From contig JBQGEK010000088.1 of the NCBI GenBank assembly GCA_052039575.1, positions 1 to 22,620 on the forward strand: DNA of 22,620 nucleotides, written 5' to 3'. The translations under genes were made by a program, and so were the position numbers. The stretch comes from Patulibacter sp052039575. Its GTDB lineage: Bacteria > Actinomycetota > Thermoleophilia > Solirubrobacterales > Solirubrobacteraceae. This document shows, piece after piece, positions 1-6,532 of this stretch. Numbering within the stretch: position 1 is the stretch's first letter; the number at the start of each line of letters is the position of its first letter. The notes under the pieces were generated by a model that saw nothing but the letters and a program-made list of their open reading frames with translations, was not told the origin of the DNA and did not search any database.

Positions 1-72
1 CGGTGTCCGTTGCTGACCCGATTCGCCCCGGTGGAACGGCGATCGGCCGTCCCAGAGGGCGAATGCTTCAGG

Positions 73-143
73 CGGGGGATGGAGGAATCGAACCTCCCGT
101 TGCGGTTTTGGAGACCGCCGTGTTACCGATACACTAATCCCCC
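73..143 (-). tRNA. tRNA-Trp (anticodon CCA)
   Basis: Read on the minus strand, this folds as a full cloverleaf of 71 bases. The acceptor stem is GGGGGAT with ATCCCCC, the D arm is GTGT/ACAC with a 7-base loop, and the anticodon stem GCGGT/ACCGC encloses loop CTCCAAA, which places CCA at positions 34-36. The variable loop has 4 bases and the T arm is GGAGG/CCTCC with loop TTCGATT. The discriminator is G and CCA is not encoded. The D loop is short. The anticodon makes it a tryptophan tRNA. Confidence 0.92.
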
Positions 144-154
144 GCGGACGGCTG

Positions 155-160
155 ATAGTA
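155..160 (-). promoter_or_regulatory. Possible -10 box of the tRNA-Trp gene
   Basis: The minus strand reads TACTAT, 11 bases before the tRNA 5' end, a good match to a TANNNT housekeeping -10 element at a sensible distance. No clear TTGACA-like -35 is visible 17 bases further upstream. The other two tRNA genes in the window have TAGACT and TACGAT in equivalent places, which supports the call. Confidence 0.4.
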
Positions 161-188
161 CCGGTCCGAGCAGCGACTTCGTCGCGCG

Positions 189-220
189 GCCCGCCCGTCG
201 CCACCGCCGCTCCGGCGGGC
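189..220 (-). terminator. Possible hairpin after the lipoprotein gene
   Basis: GCCCGCC (189-195) and GGCGGGC (214-220) are perfect 7-base inverted arms around an 18-base GC-rich loop, starting 3 bases after the lipoprotein stop codon. There is no T-run, so this would be a factor-assisted or weak terminator at best. Confidence 0.3.
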
Positions 221-222
221 GC

Positions 223-747
223 TCAGCGCGGCAGCTCGCAGGTCCGGGTGTCGTCGCTGCCGCGGACCGTGATCGCCAGGGTGGTCGCCTCGCCGACCAG
301 GTCGTCGTACGCGCCCTGGCGTGCCTGCTCGCACCACAGGTCGATGATCGCCGGATCGTCGGCCAGGGCGCTGGCGGGCTCGTCTGCGGTCCCCGGCGTG
401 ATGTCCGGCTGGACCCCGCCGGCGTTGTCGCGCGCGTTCGGCGAGCCGCTCGACGGGCTGACGCCGCCGCTCGGCACCGCGTCGTCGGCGTCGGCTCCGC
501 CGCTGCCCGAGCTGCCGGGCTGCGATCCGGAGGCATCGCCGTCGGTCGACGTGGTCGCCGTACCGTCCGGGGTGGCCGCACCGTCGCTGGTGGTCGTACC
601 GGTCGAACCGGTCTCGTCGGGCGCGGCGGTGGTCGGGGCCGGCAGGGTCGACATCGACGAGGACTCCTCGTCGTCCGAGCCTCCGCACGCCGTCAGGCCG
701 AGCGCGCACGTGGCCAGCACGAGCGCGGCGGTGGAAGAGAAACGCAT
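223..747 (-). CDS. Secreted lipoprotein of unknown function
   Basis: A 174-residue protein with a lipoprotein signal peptide: a short charged start (MRF), a hydrophobic stretch to residue 18, and lipobox LTAC with the lipidated Cys at 21. Residues 22-125 are a low-complexity linker rich in Ser, Thr, Gly, Asp and Pro, typical of a tether that holds a small domain away from the membrane. The last 50 residues look folded and contain two cysteines (139 and 170) that could form a disulfide. The C-terminal domain is not one I recognise. It lies 63 bases downstream of tyrA on the same strand and may be read through from pheA-tyrA, although no functional link is evident. No good ribosome binding site is seen before the ATG. 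Confidence 0.8.
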   Translation of the reverse strand: MRFSSTAALVLATCALGLTACGGSDDEESSSMSTLPAPTTAAPDETGSTGTTTSDGAATPDGTATTSTDGDASGSQPGSSGSGGADADDAVPSGGVSPSSGSPNARDNAGGVQPDITPGTADEPASALADDPAIIDLWCEQARQGAYDDLVGEATTLAITVRGSDDTRTCELPR

Positions 748-810
748 CGTCAGGTGATAGCGCGCGCTCCGGACCGACGCCGCGGTCGGGACGTTCCGCC
801 CAGCGGCCGT

Positions 811-1836
811 CTACCCCGGAGGAGTGCGTTCGCCGGTGATCCGCTCGCCGTCGGCCGCACGCAGCCGTCGGACCGCCACGCCGTCGCGACCGAGCTGCAG
901 CAGCGTGCTCCAGGTCGCGGGCGCCACGAACGACATCCAGTCGCGGGGCGCCCAACGTGCCTGCGCGGTCATCGCCTGGGCGGCTTCGCCCGCCGCCCAG
1001 ATCTGCTCGAGCCGCTCGCGATCGGCGTTGCGCACGGCCTCGGCCGCTCCCTGCAGGCGCTCGGCGGTCGCTTCCAGCGCGTCCGCGGTCGCGTCGGCGT
1101 TGGCGTGCAGGACCTCGACCCAGAGATCTGCGGGCGCCCCCGCGATCCGGGTCGTGTCCCGCAGCCCGCCGCCGGACAGCACCGCCGCCAGCGGTCCCCC
1201 GCGCTCGGCGTCGACGGCCACGTCGGCCCCCGCACCCGCCACGACGTGCGGCGCATGGCTGGTCCCCGCCACGACCCGGTCGTGGGCGTCCGCCGCGCAG
1301 ACCACGATCCGAGCGTCCAGCGCGTCGAGGATCGGGGCCACCGTCAGCAGCACGTCGAGCGGACTCGAGTCGCCGTCGGGGTCGCTCGCCGGCGGGCAGA
1401 TCGCCCACGGGGCACCGACCAGCAGGTCGGCGCGCGCGGCCTTGAAGCCCCCGTGCTCGCCCCCGGCGAGCGGGTGCGCCGGCAGGAATCGGTGGGCCGC
1501 GTCGGGCGCGCGCTCCCGCAGCTCGTCGACCACGGTCCGCTTGACCGACGCGACGTCGAGCACCACCGCCTGCGGGTTGCCCTGGAGCGCCGCGGCGGCG
1601 ACCGGGGCGGTGGCGTGCGGCGGAACGCAGACCACGACCACGTCGACCGCGCGGGCCGTCGCCTCCGGGGAACCGTCGACCGGGATCCCCTGGTCGGCGC
1701 ACCACGCGCGCGGCTCCGGCCAGACGTCGCAGCCGCGCACCGCGACGCCGGCGTCGCGCAGCGCGAGCAGCAGCGAGCCGCCGATCAACCCGAGCCCGCA
1801 GACCCCGACGCGCGGACCGTCGAACGGCACCGGCAC
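811..1836 (-). CDS. tyrA: Prephenate dehydrogenase
   Basis: A 341-residue prephenate dehydrogenase, which oxidatively decarboxylates prephenate to 4-hydroxyphenylpyruvate in tyrosine synthesis. The N-terminal Rossmann domain has GLGLIGGSL at 14-22. The family motif AHPLAGGEHGGF (120-131) contains His121. The helical C-terminal domain contains SHAPHVVAG (193-201) and GLRDTTRIA (224-232), both typical of TyrA. There is no ACT domain. I chose the GTG at 1836 because the Rossmann fold begins only a few residues later; another GTG two codons on is possible. With this start the gene overlaps the 3' end of pheA by 52 bases, so translation is probably coupled. Regulation is expected to be shared with pheA. 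Family assignment is firm, the exact start less so. Confidence 0.93.
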   Translation of the reverse strand: MPVPFDGPRVGVCGLGLIGGSLLLALRDAGVAVRGCDVWPEPRAWCADQGIPVDGSPEATARAVDVVVVCVPPHATAPVAAAALQGNPQAVVLDVASVKRTVVDELRERAPDAAHRFLPAHPLAGGEHGGFKAARADLLVGAPWAICPPASDPDGDSSPLDVLLTVAPILDALDARIVVCAADAHDRVVAGTSHAPHVVAGAGADVAVDAERGGPLAAVLSGGGLRDTTRIAGAPADLWVEVLHANADATADALEATAERLQGAAEAVRNADRERLEQIWAAGEAAQAMTAQARWAPRDWMSFVAPATWSTLLQLGRDGVAVRRLRAADGERITGERTPPG

Positions 1837-2741
1837 GACGCGTCCGTCCGCGCCAGCATCGCCCCCAGGCGCGCGGCCTCGCGTTGGCCACCGTCGCCGC
1901 TCGACTCCGGCCGGGGGCGCGTCGGGTCCTCCGGGAAGCTGCCCAGGTAGCGGATCCCGACCGACCCGCGCAACAGCCCGAGTGCGGCGTCCTGCATCCG
2001 TCCGTCGCGCAGGTGCCCCTGGGTCTCGACGAAGAAGACGTACTCGCCGAGAAGCTCCTTGGTCGGCCGCGACTTGATCGCCGTCATGTTGATCCCGCGC
2101 GCGGAGAACTCCTGCAGCAGGTGGACGAGGCTGCCGGGCCGGTCCTGGTCGGGCCGCAGCACGAACGCGGACCGGTCGCGACCGGTCGGCCCGGGGCAGT
2201 GACGGCCCAGGCGCAGGAAGCGGGTGGAGGCGCGCGGGTCGTCGCGGACCTCGTGGTCGGTGGCCACCAGGCCGAACTGGGCACCGGCGTCCGGACCGGC
2301 GAGCGCACCCCAGCCAGCCCGCCGCTGCTCGGCGATCTCGCGGCACGCCGCCGCGTTCGAGCTCGACGCCTCGGCCTGCAGCGCGTGCTCGCGGATGAAC
2401 CGCTTGCACTGCGCGAGTCCGACCGAGTGCGACCGGACGCCGACCAACCGCGAGTCGTCGTCGGGCAGCCGCCACAGCCGGAACGCCACGCTGAGCACCC
2501 GCTCCGCGGTGATCACGATCTCGTCGTCGGTCGCCAGCAGCAGGTCGAGGTTCGCGGCGACCGGCCCGTCGAGGCTGTTCTCGAACGCGATCACGGCCGC
2601 GTCGGCGGTGCCGTCGCTGACCGCGGCGATCACGTCCTCGGCGTGCTCCAACGGCACCAGGCGCTCGCCTTCCCGGGCAAGATCGAGCGCAGCACGGTGG
2701 GTGAAGGTGCCCTCTGGTCCGAGGTACGCCAGGTCGGCCAT
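1785..2741 (-). CDS. pheA: Prephenate dehydratase
   Basis: A 318-residue monofunctional prephenate dehydratase that converts prephenate to phenylpyruvate for phenylalanine synthesis. The catalytic PDT domain starts with YLGPEGTFT (6-14) and carries ENSLDG at 54-59 (the conserved P-I-E-N-S region reads AFENS) and the TRFLRLG segment at 173-179, with the catalytic TRF. A C-terminal ACT domain follows: PGSLVHLLQEF (202-212) is the GALV effector motif and IKSRP (222-226) the ESRP motif, here with Lys for Glu. This implies feedback control by phenylalanine. The last 45 residues beyond the ACT domain are arginine-rich and overlap the start of tyrA. GGGTAG lies 9 bases before the ATG and no ribosome binding site is seen, so the message may be almost leaderless. 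Confidence 0.95.
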   Translation of the reverse strand: MADLAYLGPEGTFTHRAALDLAREGERLVPLEHAEDVIAAVSDGTADAAVIAFENSLDGPVAANLDLLLATDDEIVITAERVLSVAFRLWRLPDDDSRLVGVRSHSVGLAQCKRFIREHALQAEASSSNAAACREIAEQRRAGWGALAGPDAGAQFGLVATDHEVRDDPRASTRFLRLGRHCPGPTGRDRSAFVLRPDQDRPGSLVHLLQEFSARGINMTAIKSRPTKELLGEYVFFVETQGHLRDGRMQDAALGLLRGSVGIRYLGSFPEDPTRPRPESSGDGGQREAARLGAMLARTDASCRCRSTVRASGSAGSG

Positions 2742-2750
2742 GGACCGAGC

Positions 2751-2756
2751 CTACCC
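2751..2756 (-). promoter_or_regulatory. Candidate -10 box of pheA, near-leaderless
   Basis: The minus strand reads GGGTAG followed by 9 bases and the pheA ATG. The same spacing recurs before the epimerase, redox enzyme, flavodoxin and ligD genes. TAGGCT within it also fits a TANNNT -10 placed 6 bases before the start, as in leaderless actinobacterial genes. No GTTT is found at the -35 position, so a SigB-type reading is weaker here. Confidence 0.4.
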
Positions 2757-2773
2757 GGACCGGTCGCTGTGGC

Positions 2774-2779
2774 TAGACT
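2774..2779 (+). promoter_or_regulatory. Possible -10 box of the tRNA-Gly gene
   Basis: TAGACT (TANNNT) sits 11 bases before the 5' end of tRNA-Gly. No clear -35 is seen; the region upstream is shared with the divergent pheA promoter. Confidence 0.4.
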
Positions 2780-2790
2780 TGGGATCCGAC

Positions 2791-2861
2791 GCGGGCGAAG
2801 TGTTGTGGTTGCACAGGAGCCTTCCAAGCTCTTAGGGCGGGTTCAATTCCCGTCGCCCGCT
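2791..2861 (+). tRNA. tRNA-Gly (anticodon TCC)
   Basis: A 71-base cloverleaf: acceptor GCGGGCG/CGCCCGC, D arm GTGT/GCAC, anticodon stem GGAGC/GCTCT with loop CTTCCAA giving TCC, T loop TTCAATT and discriminator T. CCA is not encoded. It reads GGA glycine codons. A strong terminator hairpin follows 15 bases downstream. Confidence 0.95.
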
Positions 2862-2876
2862 CCTCCAGCAGCACGA

Positions 2877-2907
2877 ACGAGGGCCCCGGCAGTGCCGGGG
2901 CCCTCGT
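2877..2907 (+). terminator. Rho-independent terminator after tRNA-Gly
   Basis: A nearly perfect palindrome of 15-base arms (2877-2891 and 2893-2907) around a single central base, very GC-rich (core GGGCCCCGG/CCGGGGCCC), followed by a modest T-containing tail. In RNA the innermost bases would open into a loop of about five. Confidence 0.8.
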
Positions 2908-2910
2908 CGT

Positions 2911-3200
2911 TTCGGTCCTACGCCGGAGCGCCGGAACCGCTGGAGTGGTTCGTGCCCCGCGCCCGGCCGATTGCTCCGGACGCGGGGGGTCTTGGCGGTT
3001 CCATCAGACCGTGAAGATCGAAGAAGCGAGCATGAGCGGGTGGGACATCGGACTGACCTCCGTCTTGGGTTTCGCTGACTTGCACCATTCATAGAACCAC
3101 CCGATGCTTGGCGTTCCTGAGCGCGGACCTCATGCGGAGCTAAGGGTTTCGGGCGCGGGCGGTAAGCCCGCCGACGCTCCGCGACCGACGGGGCTCCGCC
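2911..3200. other. Gap with no convincing gene; lower GC than its surroundings
   Basis: I see no reading frame here with a start, coding bias and family likeness. The stretch about 3004-3150 is visibly less GC-rich than the rest of the window. A small hairpin, GCGGGC-GGTAA-GCCCGC, lies at 3155-3171. A weaker one, ACGGG-N6-CCCGT, follows just before the GTTTGA promoter element. Possible contents are a decayed mobile element next to the tRNA or a small RNA; neither is shown. Confidence 0.4.
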
Positions 3201-3201
3201 C

Positions 3202-3226
3202 GTTTGATCGCGTGGTCCAGGGGTAG
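3202..3226 (+). promoter_or_regulatory. SigB-type promoter of the small helical protein gene
   Basis: GTTTGA (3202-3207), a 13-base spacer and GGGTAG (3221-3226) closely match the general-stress sigma consensus GTTT-N12..14-GGGTAT. The predicted transcript starts near 3233, leaving a leader of about 48 bases that ends in an AGGAG ribosome binding site. Confidence 0.65.
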
Positions 3227-3280
3227 TCGATCTCCAGCGGCCGACTCCGCCGCCATCCCCCGATCCCTGAGGAGCGCCCC

Positions 3281-3769
3281 ATGACCGCACCGCTCGCGAT
3301 CTACCTCGACGACCACTTGGCCGCCGCGACCGGCGGTCTGCGTCTCGCGACCCGGGCCCGCGACGCGCAACGCGACCGGTCCCCCGAGCTGCACCGCACG
3401 CTCGCCGAGGTCGCCGACGAGATCCGAGAGGACCGCGAGCAGCTACGCCGGATCCTCGACATGGCCGGCGTGACCCCGAGCCGGGTCAAGCAGGTCGCGG
3501 CCACGGCCGGCGAGATCGGCGGCCGACTCAAGCCGAACGGCAGCGTGCTCCGGCGTTCGCCGCTGTCGAGCCTGGTCGAGCTCGAGGGCATCGCGATCGC
3601 GCTCCAGGGCAAGCGCTGCGGCTGGGCCGCGCTCGAGGCGCTCGGAGACGAGCGGCTGGCGTCGGTCGACTTCGCCGATCTGATCCGCCGCGCGGACGCG
3701 CAGTACGAGCGGATCGAGACGACACGCCGCCAGGTCGCCGTGGCGGTACTCTCCCGCAAGACCGCGTGA
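3281..3769 (+). CDS. Small all-helical protein, possibly ferritin-like, function unknown
   Basis: A 162-residue soluble protein with no signal peptide or membrane segment. Its sequence is dominated by long amphipathic helices. The N-terminal part (YLDDHLAAATGGLRLATRA, 8-26) is followed by an acidic, Arg-rich helix (EIREDREQLRRILD, 47-60). A middle segment has GRLKPNGSVLRRSPLSSLVELEGI (81-104), a pattern I have seen in uncharacterised actinobacterial proteins with a four-helix-bundle look. No metal-binding ExxH signature is evident, so ferritin-like is a structural guess only. The ATG is supported by AGGAG 6 bases upstream. The strong SigB-type promoter ahead of it suggests a stress role. A hairpin follows the stop codon. 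Confidence 0.75.
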   Translation: MTAPLAIYLDDHLAAATGGLRLATRARDAQRDRSPELHRTLAEVADEIREDREQLRRILDMAGVTPSRVKQVAATAGEIGGRLKPNGSVLRRSPLSSLVELEGIAIALQGKRCGWAALEALGDERLASVDFADLIRRADAQYERIETTRRQVAVAVLSRKTA

Positions 3770-3773
3770 ACCG

Positions 3774-3797
3774 CAGTGCGGAGGCTTTTTCGCACTG
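3774..3797 (+). terminator. Hairpin with a T-run inside its loop
   Basis: CAGTGCG (3774-3780) and CGCACTG (3791-3797) form a perfect 7-base stem around loop GAGGCTTTTT. It begins 5 bases after the preceding stop, so it may end that transcript, but the T-run is in the loop rather than after the stem. The loop also supplies the possible -35 of the epimerase promoter, so the structure may have a double use. Confidence 0.35.
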
Positions 3798-3811
3798 AGG
3801 CGATCGGGTAG
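3786..3811 (+). promoter_or_regulatory. Candidate promoter of the epimerase gene
   Basis: GGGTAG (3806-3811) lies exactly 9 bases before the ATG at 3821. At the -35 position there is a T-rich stretch (TTTTTC at 3786-3791, spacer 14) rather than a full GTTT. No ribosome binding site is seen, which fits a near-leaderless transcript. Confidence 0.45.
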
Positions 3812-3820
3812 TCGGCGGTC

Positions 3821-4861
3821 ATGCGCGTCGTCGTCCTCGGTGCCACCGGAAACGTCGGAACCGCTCTGCTCGACGCCCTCGCGGGCGACGACCGGATCGA
3901 CGAGATCGTCGGCTTCGCCCGCCGCGCGCCGTCGGTGACGGTGCCGAAGGTCCGGTGGGTGACCGGCGACATCCGCACGGCCGACCTGGCGGCACTGTTC
4001 GCGGGAGCCGCCGCGGTCGTCAACCTCGTCTGGCGGATCCAGCCCTCGCGCGACCGCGAGGAGACCCGCAGCGTCAACCTCGACGGCACCGATCGCGTGA
4101 TCGATGCCGTGCGCCGCAGCAAGGTGCCGGTGCTCGTCCATGCCTCGTCGCTGGCGGCCTACTCCCCCGGGCCCGACGATCCGCTCGCGCGGGTCGACGA
4201 GACCTGGCCGACCGGCGGGATCGCCACGTCGTTCTACGCCCGCGACAAGGCCGCCGCCGAGCAGCGACTCGATGCCCTGGAGGCCGAGCTTCCGAGCCTG
4301 CGACTGGTGCGGCTCCGCCCGGGCATGACCTTCCAGCGCTCCGCCGCCGAGCAGATCCGCCGGTACTTCCTGGGGCCGTTCTGGCCGAGCCCGTTGGTGC
4401 GCCCCGGGTTCGTCCCGCTGGCGCCGGTACCGAGCGACGTGTTCGCCCAGGTCGTGCACGCCGAGGACGTCGCCCAGGCCTACCACCTGGCGATCGTCTC
4501 GCCGCAGGCGGTCGGCGCCTACAACGTCGCCGCGCCGGACCCCGTCAGCCCGCGGATGGTCGCCGACACGCTCGGCGGGCTCCCGCTCCCGATCCCGGCC
4601 CGCCACCTCCACGTGATCGCGGACCTGACGTGGAAGGCACGGCTGCAGCCGACGCCCGCCGGCTGGATCGACCTCGCTGCGCTGGCTCCGCTGATGGACT
4701 GCTCGCGGTTGACCGCGCTCGGCTGGAAGCCGCGCCACAGCGGGCGCGAGACCCTGCGCGAACTGCTCGATGGACTCCGCGACCGCGCGGCGGGTCGCAC
4801 GCCGCCGCTGCTCCGCGGCGGCCGGCTGGACCAGCTGCGGACCGGCGTCGGCGGCGCCTGA
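3821..4861 (+). CDS. NAD(P)-dependent epimerase/dehydratase family protein (extended SDR)
   Basis: A 346-residue extended short-chain dehydrogenase/reductase. The N-terminal Rossmann fold has GATGNVG at 7-13 and VTGDIR at 48-52, and a predicted catalytic triad is visible: SS at 109-110 and Tyr139-x-x-x-Lys143. HAEDVAQAYHLAI (213-225) is the conserved segment that precedes the C-terminal substrate domain. The last 30 residues are Arg- and Gly-rich. The substrate cannot be read from sequence. Nucleotide sugars are the usual substrates, and related proteins act on other hydroxy or keto compounds. It is not obviously HldD, which would be needed to epimerise ADP-heptose, and it lies about 5 kb from the heptose genes. 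It converges on the sigma factor gene with 27 bases between the stops. Confidence 0.85.
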   Translation: MRVVVLGATGNVGTALLDALAGDDRIDEIVGFARRAPSVTVPKVRWVTGDIRTADLAALFAGAAAVVNLVWRIQPSRDREETRSVNLDGTDRVIDAVRRSKVPVLVHASSLAAYSPGPDDPLARVDETWPTGGIATSFYARDKAAAEQRLDALEAELPSLRLVRLRPGMTFQRSAAEQIRRYFLGPFWPSPLVRPGFVPLAPVPSDVFAQVVHAEDVAQAYHLAIVSPQAVGAYNVAAPDPVSPRMVADTLGGLPLPIPARHLHVIADLTWKARLQPTPAGWIDLAALAPLMDCSRLTALGWKPRHSGRETLRELLDGLRDRAAGRTPPLLRGGRLDQLRTGVGGA

Positions 4862-4888
4862 AGCCGACCGGGAGTCCGGCCCGCGCCG

Positions 4889-5671
4889 CTAGACCGGAAC
4901 GGGCTGCGCCCCACCGAGGCGGCCGGCCCCGACGCCTTCGACGCCGAGCAGGATCTCGCGCATCCGCTCGAACGCCGACGAGAGCAGCCGCGAGACCTGC
5001 ATCTGCGACACCCCGATCTCGGCGGCGATCTCGCGCTGCAGCATGTCGCGGAAGAATCGCATCCAGATCACGGTGCGCTGCCGCTCGTCGAGTCCCGCCG
5101 CGCACCGCCGAACGAGATCGCGAACCTCGACGAGCTCGAGCCCGTGGTCCCGCTCGCCGAGGGTCGAGACCAGCGCGCGGCTCTCCGGGCTCAGCGCGTC
5201 CATCGACTGGGCGCGGTGCGCCATGCTGACCTGCATCGCATCCTCGACTCGCCGGTTGGACTCGTCGAGCCGCTCGGCGATGGCGTCGACGGTCGGCGCG
5301 GCGTGGCCGGCGGCCTCGAGCTCGCGCTGAGCGAGTCGCACCCTGGCGTTGAGTTCCTGCATGCCTCGGGGGACGTGCATCGTCCAGGTGTGGTCACGAA
5401 AGTGGCGCTTCAGTTCGCCACTGATGCTCGGCGCGGCGTAACTGACGAACGTCGTTCCGCGTCGCGCGTCGAACCCGTCGATCGCCTTGATCAAGCCGAC
5501 CGTGCCCACCTGGAGCAGGTCGTCGAGCGGTTCGCCGCTGCGCTGGTACCGACGGACGATCGAGCGGACCAGAGGCATTCCGCGTTCGACCAGCTGCTCG
5601 CGAGCATGCGTGTCGCCCTGATCGTGATACCGCCGCAGCAGCACCAGATCACGGTGCGCGGGAGTAGACAT
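4889..5671 (-). CDS. RNA polymerase sigma factor, SigB/SigF/SigG type (sigma-70 group 3)
   Basis: A 260-residue alternative sigma factor. Region 2 includes the core-binding segment DLLQVGTVGLIKAIDGFD (51-68) and the -10-recognising part FVSYAAPSISGELKRHFRDH (75-94), followed by the VPRGMQELN motif (100-108) typical of the SigB/F/G branch. Region 3 spans about 110-170. Region 4 has the helix-turn-helix QREIAAEIGVSQMQVSRLLS (212-231). Factors of this type direct general stress or developmental genes and recognise GTTT/GGGTA promoters, a motif found repeatedly in this window. No anti-sigma or anti-anti-sigma gene is adjacent, so partner control must lie elsewhere. The ATG at 5671 gives the full family N-terminus, with GAAAGG as a weak ribosome binding site. 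A long nested inverted repeat begins 22 bases upstream. Confidence 0.93.
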   Translation of the reverse strand: MSTPAHRDLVLLRRYHDQGDTHAREQLVERGMPLVRSIVRRYQRSGEPLDDLLQVGTVGLIKAIDGFDARRGTTFVSYAAPSISGELKRHFRDHTWTMHVPRGMQELNARVRLAQRELEAAGHAAPTVDAIAERLDESNRRVEDAMQVSMAHRAQSMDALSPESRALVSTLGERDHGLELVEVRDLVRRCAAGLDERQRTVIWMRFFRDMLQREIAAEIGVSQMQVSRLLSSAFERMREILLGVEGVGAGRLGGAQPVPV

Positions 5672-5693
5672 GGGGGGGGAGCCTTTCGATCTT

Positions 5694-5771
5694 GGGCATG
5701 ACGCCGAACAGGACTCGTAGCGCGCGGGAACTCCCGCGCGATTCGCACTGCCTGTCCGTTAGGTCATGCCC
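5694..5771. repeat. Nested inverted repeat ahead of the sigma factor gene
   Basis: Three pairs of inverted arms share nearly one centre. The outer pair is GGGCATGAC (5694-5702) with GTCATGCCC (5763-5771). The middle pair is ACAGG (5708-5712) with CCTGT (5751-5755). The inner pair is CGCGCGGGA (5721-5729) with TCCCGCGCG (5732-5740), separated by 2 bases. Together they would form a 78-base hairpin with two internal bulges, ending 22 bases before the sigma start codon. It may act in the mRNA leader or as a DNA operator. Confidence 0.7.
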
Positions 5772-5791
5772 GCCGCCGCGACGCTGAAAGC
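5766..5791 (-). promoter_or_regulatory. Weak candidate SigB-type promoter of the sigma gene
   Basis: The minus strand reads GCTTTC (5791-5786), 14 bases, then GGGCAT (5771-5766). It differs from GTTT and GGGTAT by a few bases, so autoregulation by the sigma factor is only a suggestion. The -10 overlaps the outer arm of the inverted repeat. Confidence 0.25.
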
Positions 5792-6091
5792 GCCCCGCAG
5801 TGCGCTCTCACTCAGTGACGCCCGGGAGACGAGCGTCAGTGTTCAAGAGCGCCGAACGACAACCGGCACACTCAGACGGTAGCACCGATCCGGTGCCAGA
5901 TGGTGGTTTTCTGGCGGGTCAGGAGTTTCACCACGGTTCGCCGCGGCGAATCTGGCAGAATGCGCGGCACGAGCCGCAGCGAGAACCCGCTATCCGGGAG
6001 CTCATCGGAACGTTTCCTGACCCCGCTCGCAGTACGCCTTCCCCGATCGGTCCAGGATGCGTTCCCGTGGAGGGCGAAGGAGCAGTAGTTC
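5772..6091. other. Divergent intergenic region between sigma factor and MpsC-like gene
   Basis: No convincing gene is present. Small dyads occur: TGACGC/GCGTCA (5816-5821 and 5833-5838) and GCACCG-ATC-CGGTGC (5882-5896). A clear promoter for the rightward gene is not recognised; GTTTCC-N12-CAGTAC upstream of it is a poor SigB match. A good GAAGGAG ribosome binding site lies at 6075-6081. Confidence 0.4.
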
Positions 6092-6532
6092 GTGTCGCAT
6101 ACACGCACACAGGACGGCCAGAGCCTGAAGTCGGCCGTCGCCGACCTCGTCGTTCGGACGATGCAGGAGTACACCGGGCGAGGGGCCACGCGTGCGCGCA
6201 CCATCATCGAGCAGGACACGATCCTCGTCGTTCTCGAGGACACGCTCACGAAGGGCGAGCGGGTGCTCGTCGAGCACGGCCGCGAGGACGACGTCCTCCT
6301 GATCCGCAGGACGTTTCAGGAGACGATGCGCGATGACCTGTCACGGGCCGTCGAGCAGCTCGTCGGTCTCCGGGTCGAGGCGTTCATGAGCACCAACCAC
6401 ACGATGCCCGACTACGCCGTCGAGATCTTCATGCTCGGCGAGCCGCTGGTCGAGCAGGTGACGGTCGACGGTTCCGGATCGCTCGGTGGGGCCCACCCCG
6501 TCGGGAACGGCCGCCGGCCCTCACGGGCGTGA
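6092..6532 (+). CDS. MpsC-like / DUF2294 domain protein
   Basis: A 146-residue protein of the DUF2294 family (Pfam PF10057, more recently linked to MpsC of a sodium-translocating membrane-potential system). The family hallmarks are GRGATRARTII (29-39), LTKGERVLVEHG (52-63) and the long C-terminal block with RRTFQETMRDDL (72-83) and STNHTMPDYAVEIFML (100-115). It has no membrane segment, so it would be a cytosolic or peripheral partner. No MpsA or MpsB neighbour is present, and the biochemical role of solitary members is unclear. The GTG start is supported by GAAGGAG ten bases upstream. Its last 12 bases overlap the end of the convergent CDGSH gene. It diverges from the sigma factor gene, which hints at shared stress control. 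Confidence 0.85.
   Translation: MSHTRTQDGQSLKSAVADLVVRTMQEYTGRGATRARTIIEQDTILVVLEDTLTKGERVLVEHGREDDVLLIRRTFQETMRDDLSRAVEQLVGLRVEAFMSTNHTMPDYAVEIFMLGEPLVEQVTVDGSGSLGGAHPVGNGRRPSRA

Noticed and set aside
10..1950. Long rightward open frame across tRNA-Trp, the lipoprotein gene and tyrA
   Set aside because: It reads through a tRNA and is antisense to well-supported genes; the composition is Arg/Gly-rich noise.
2832..3290. Minus-strand frame of 152 codons in the gap after tRNA-Gly
   Set aside because: It ends inside tRNA-Gly and its terminator, begins over the next gene's start region and resembles no protein.
3443..4738. 431-codon minus-strand open frame across the small helical protein and epimerase genes
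   Set aside because: Antisense shadow of two recognised genes; no motifs.
3821..4861. The epimerase as the missing HldD
   Set aside because: It is an extended SDR with YxxxK, but it shows no HldD-specific pattern that I recognise and lies about 5 kb away in its own unit. The idea stays open but unsupported.
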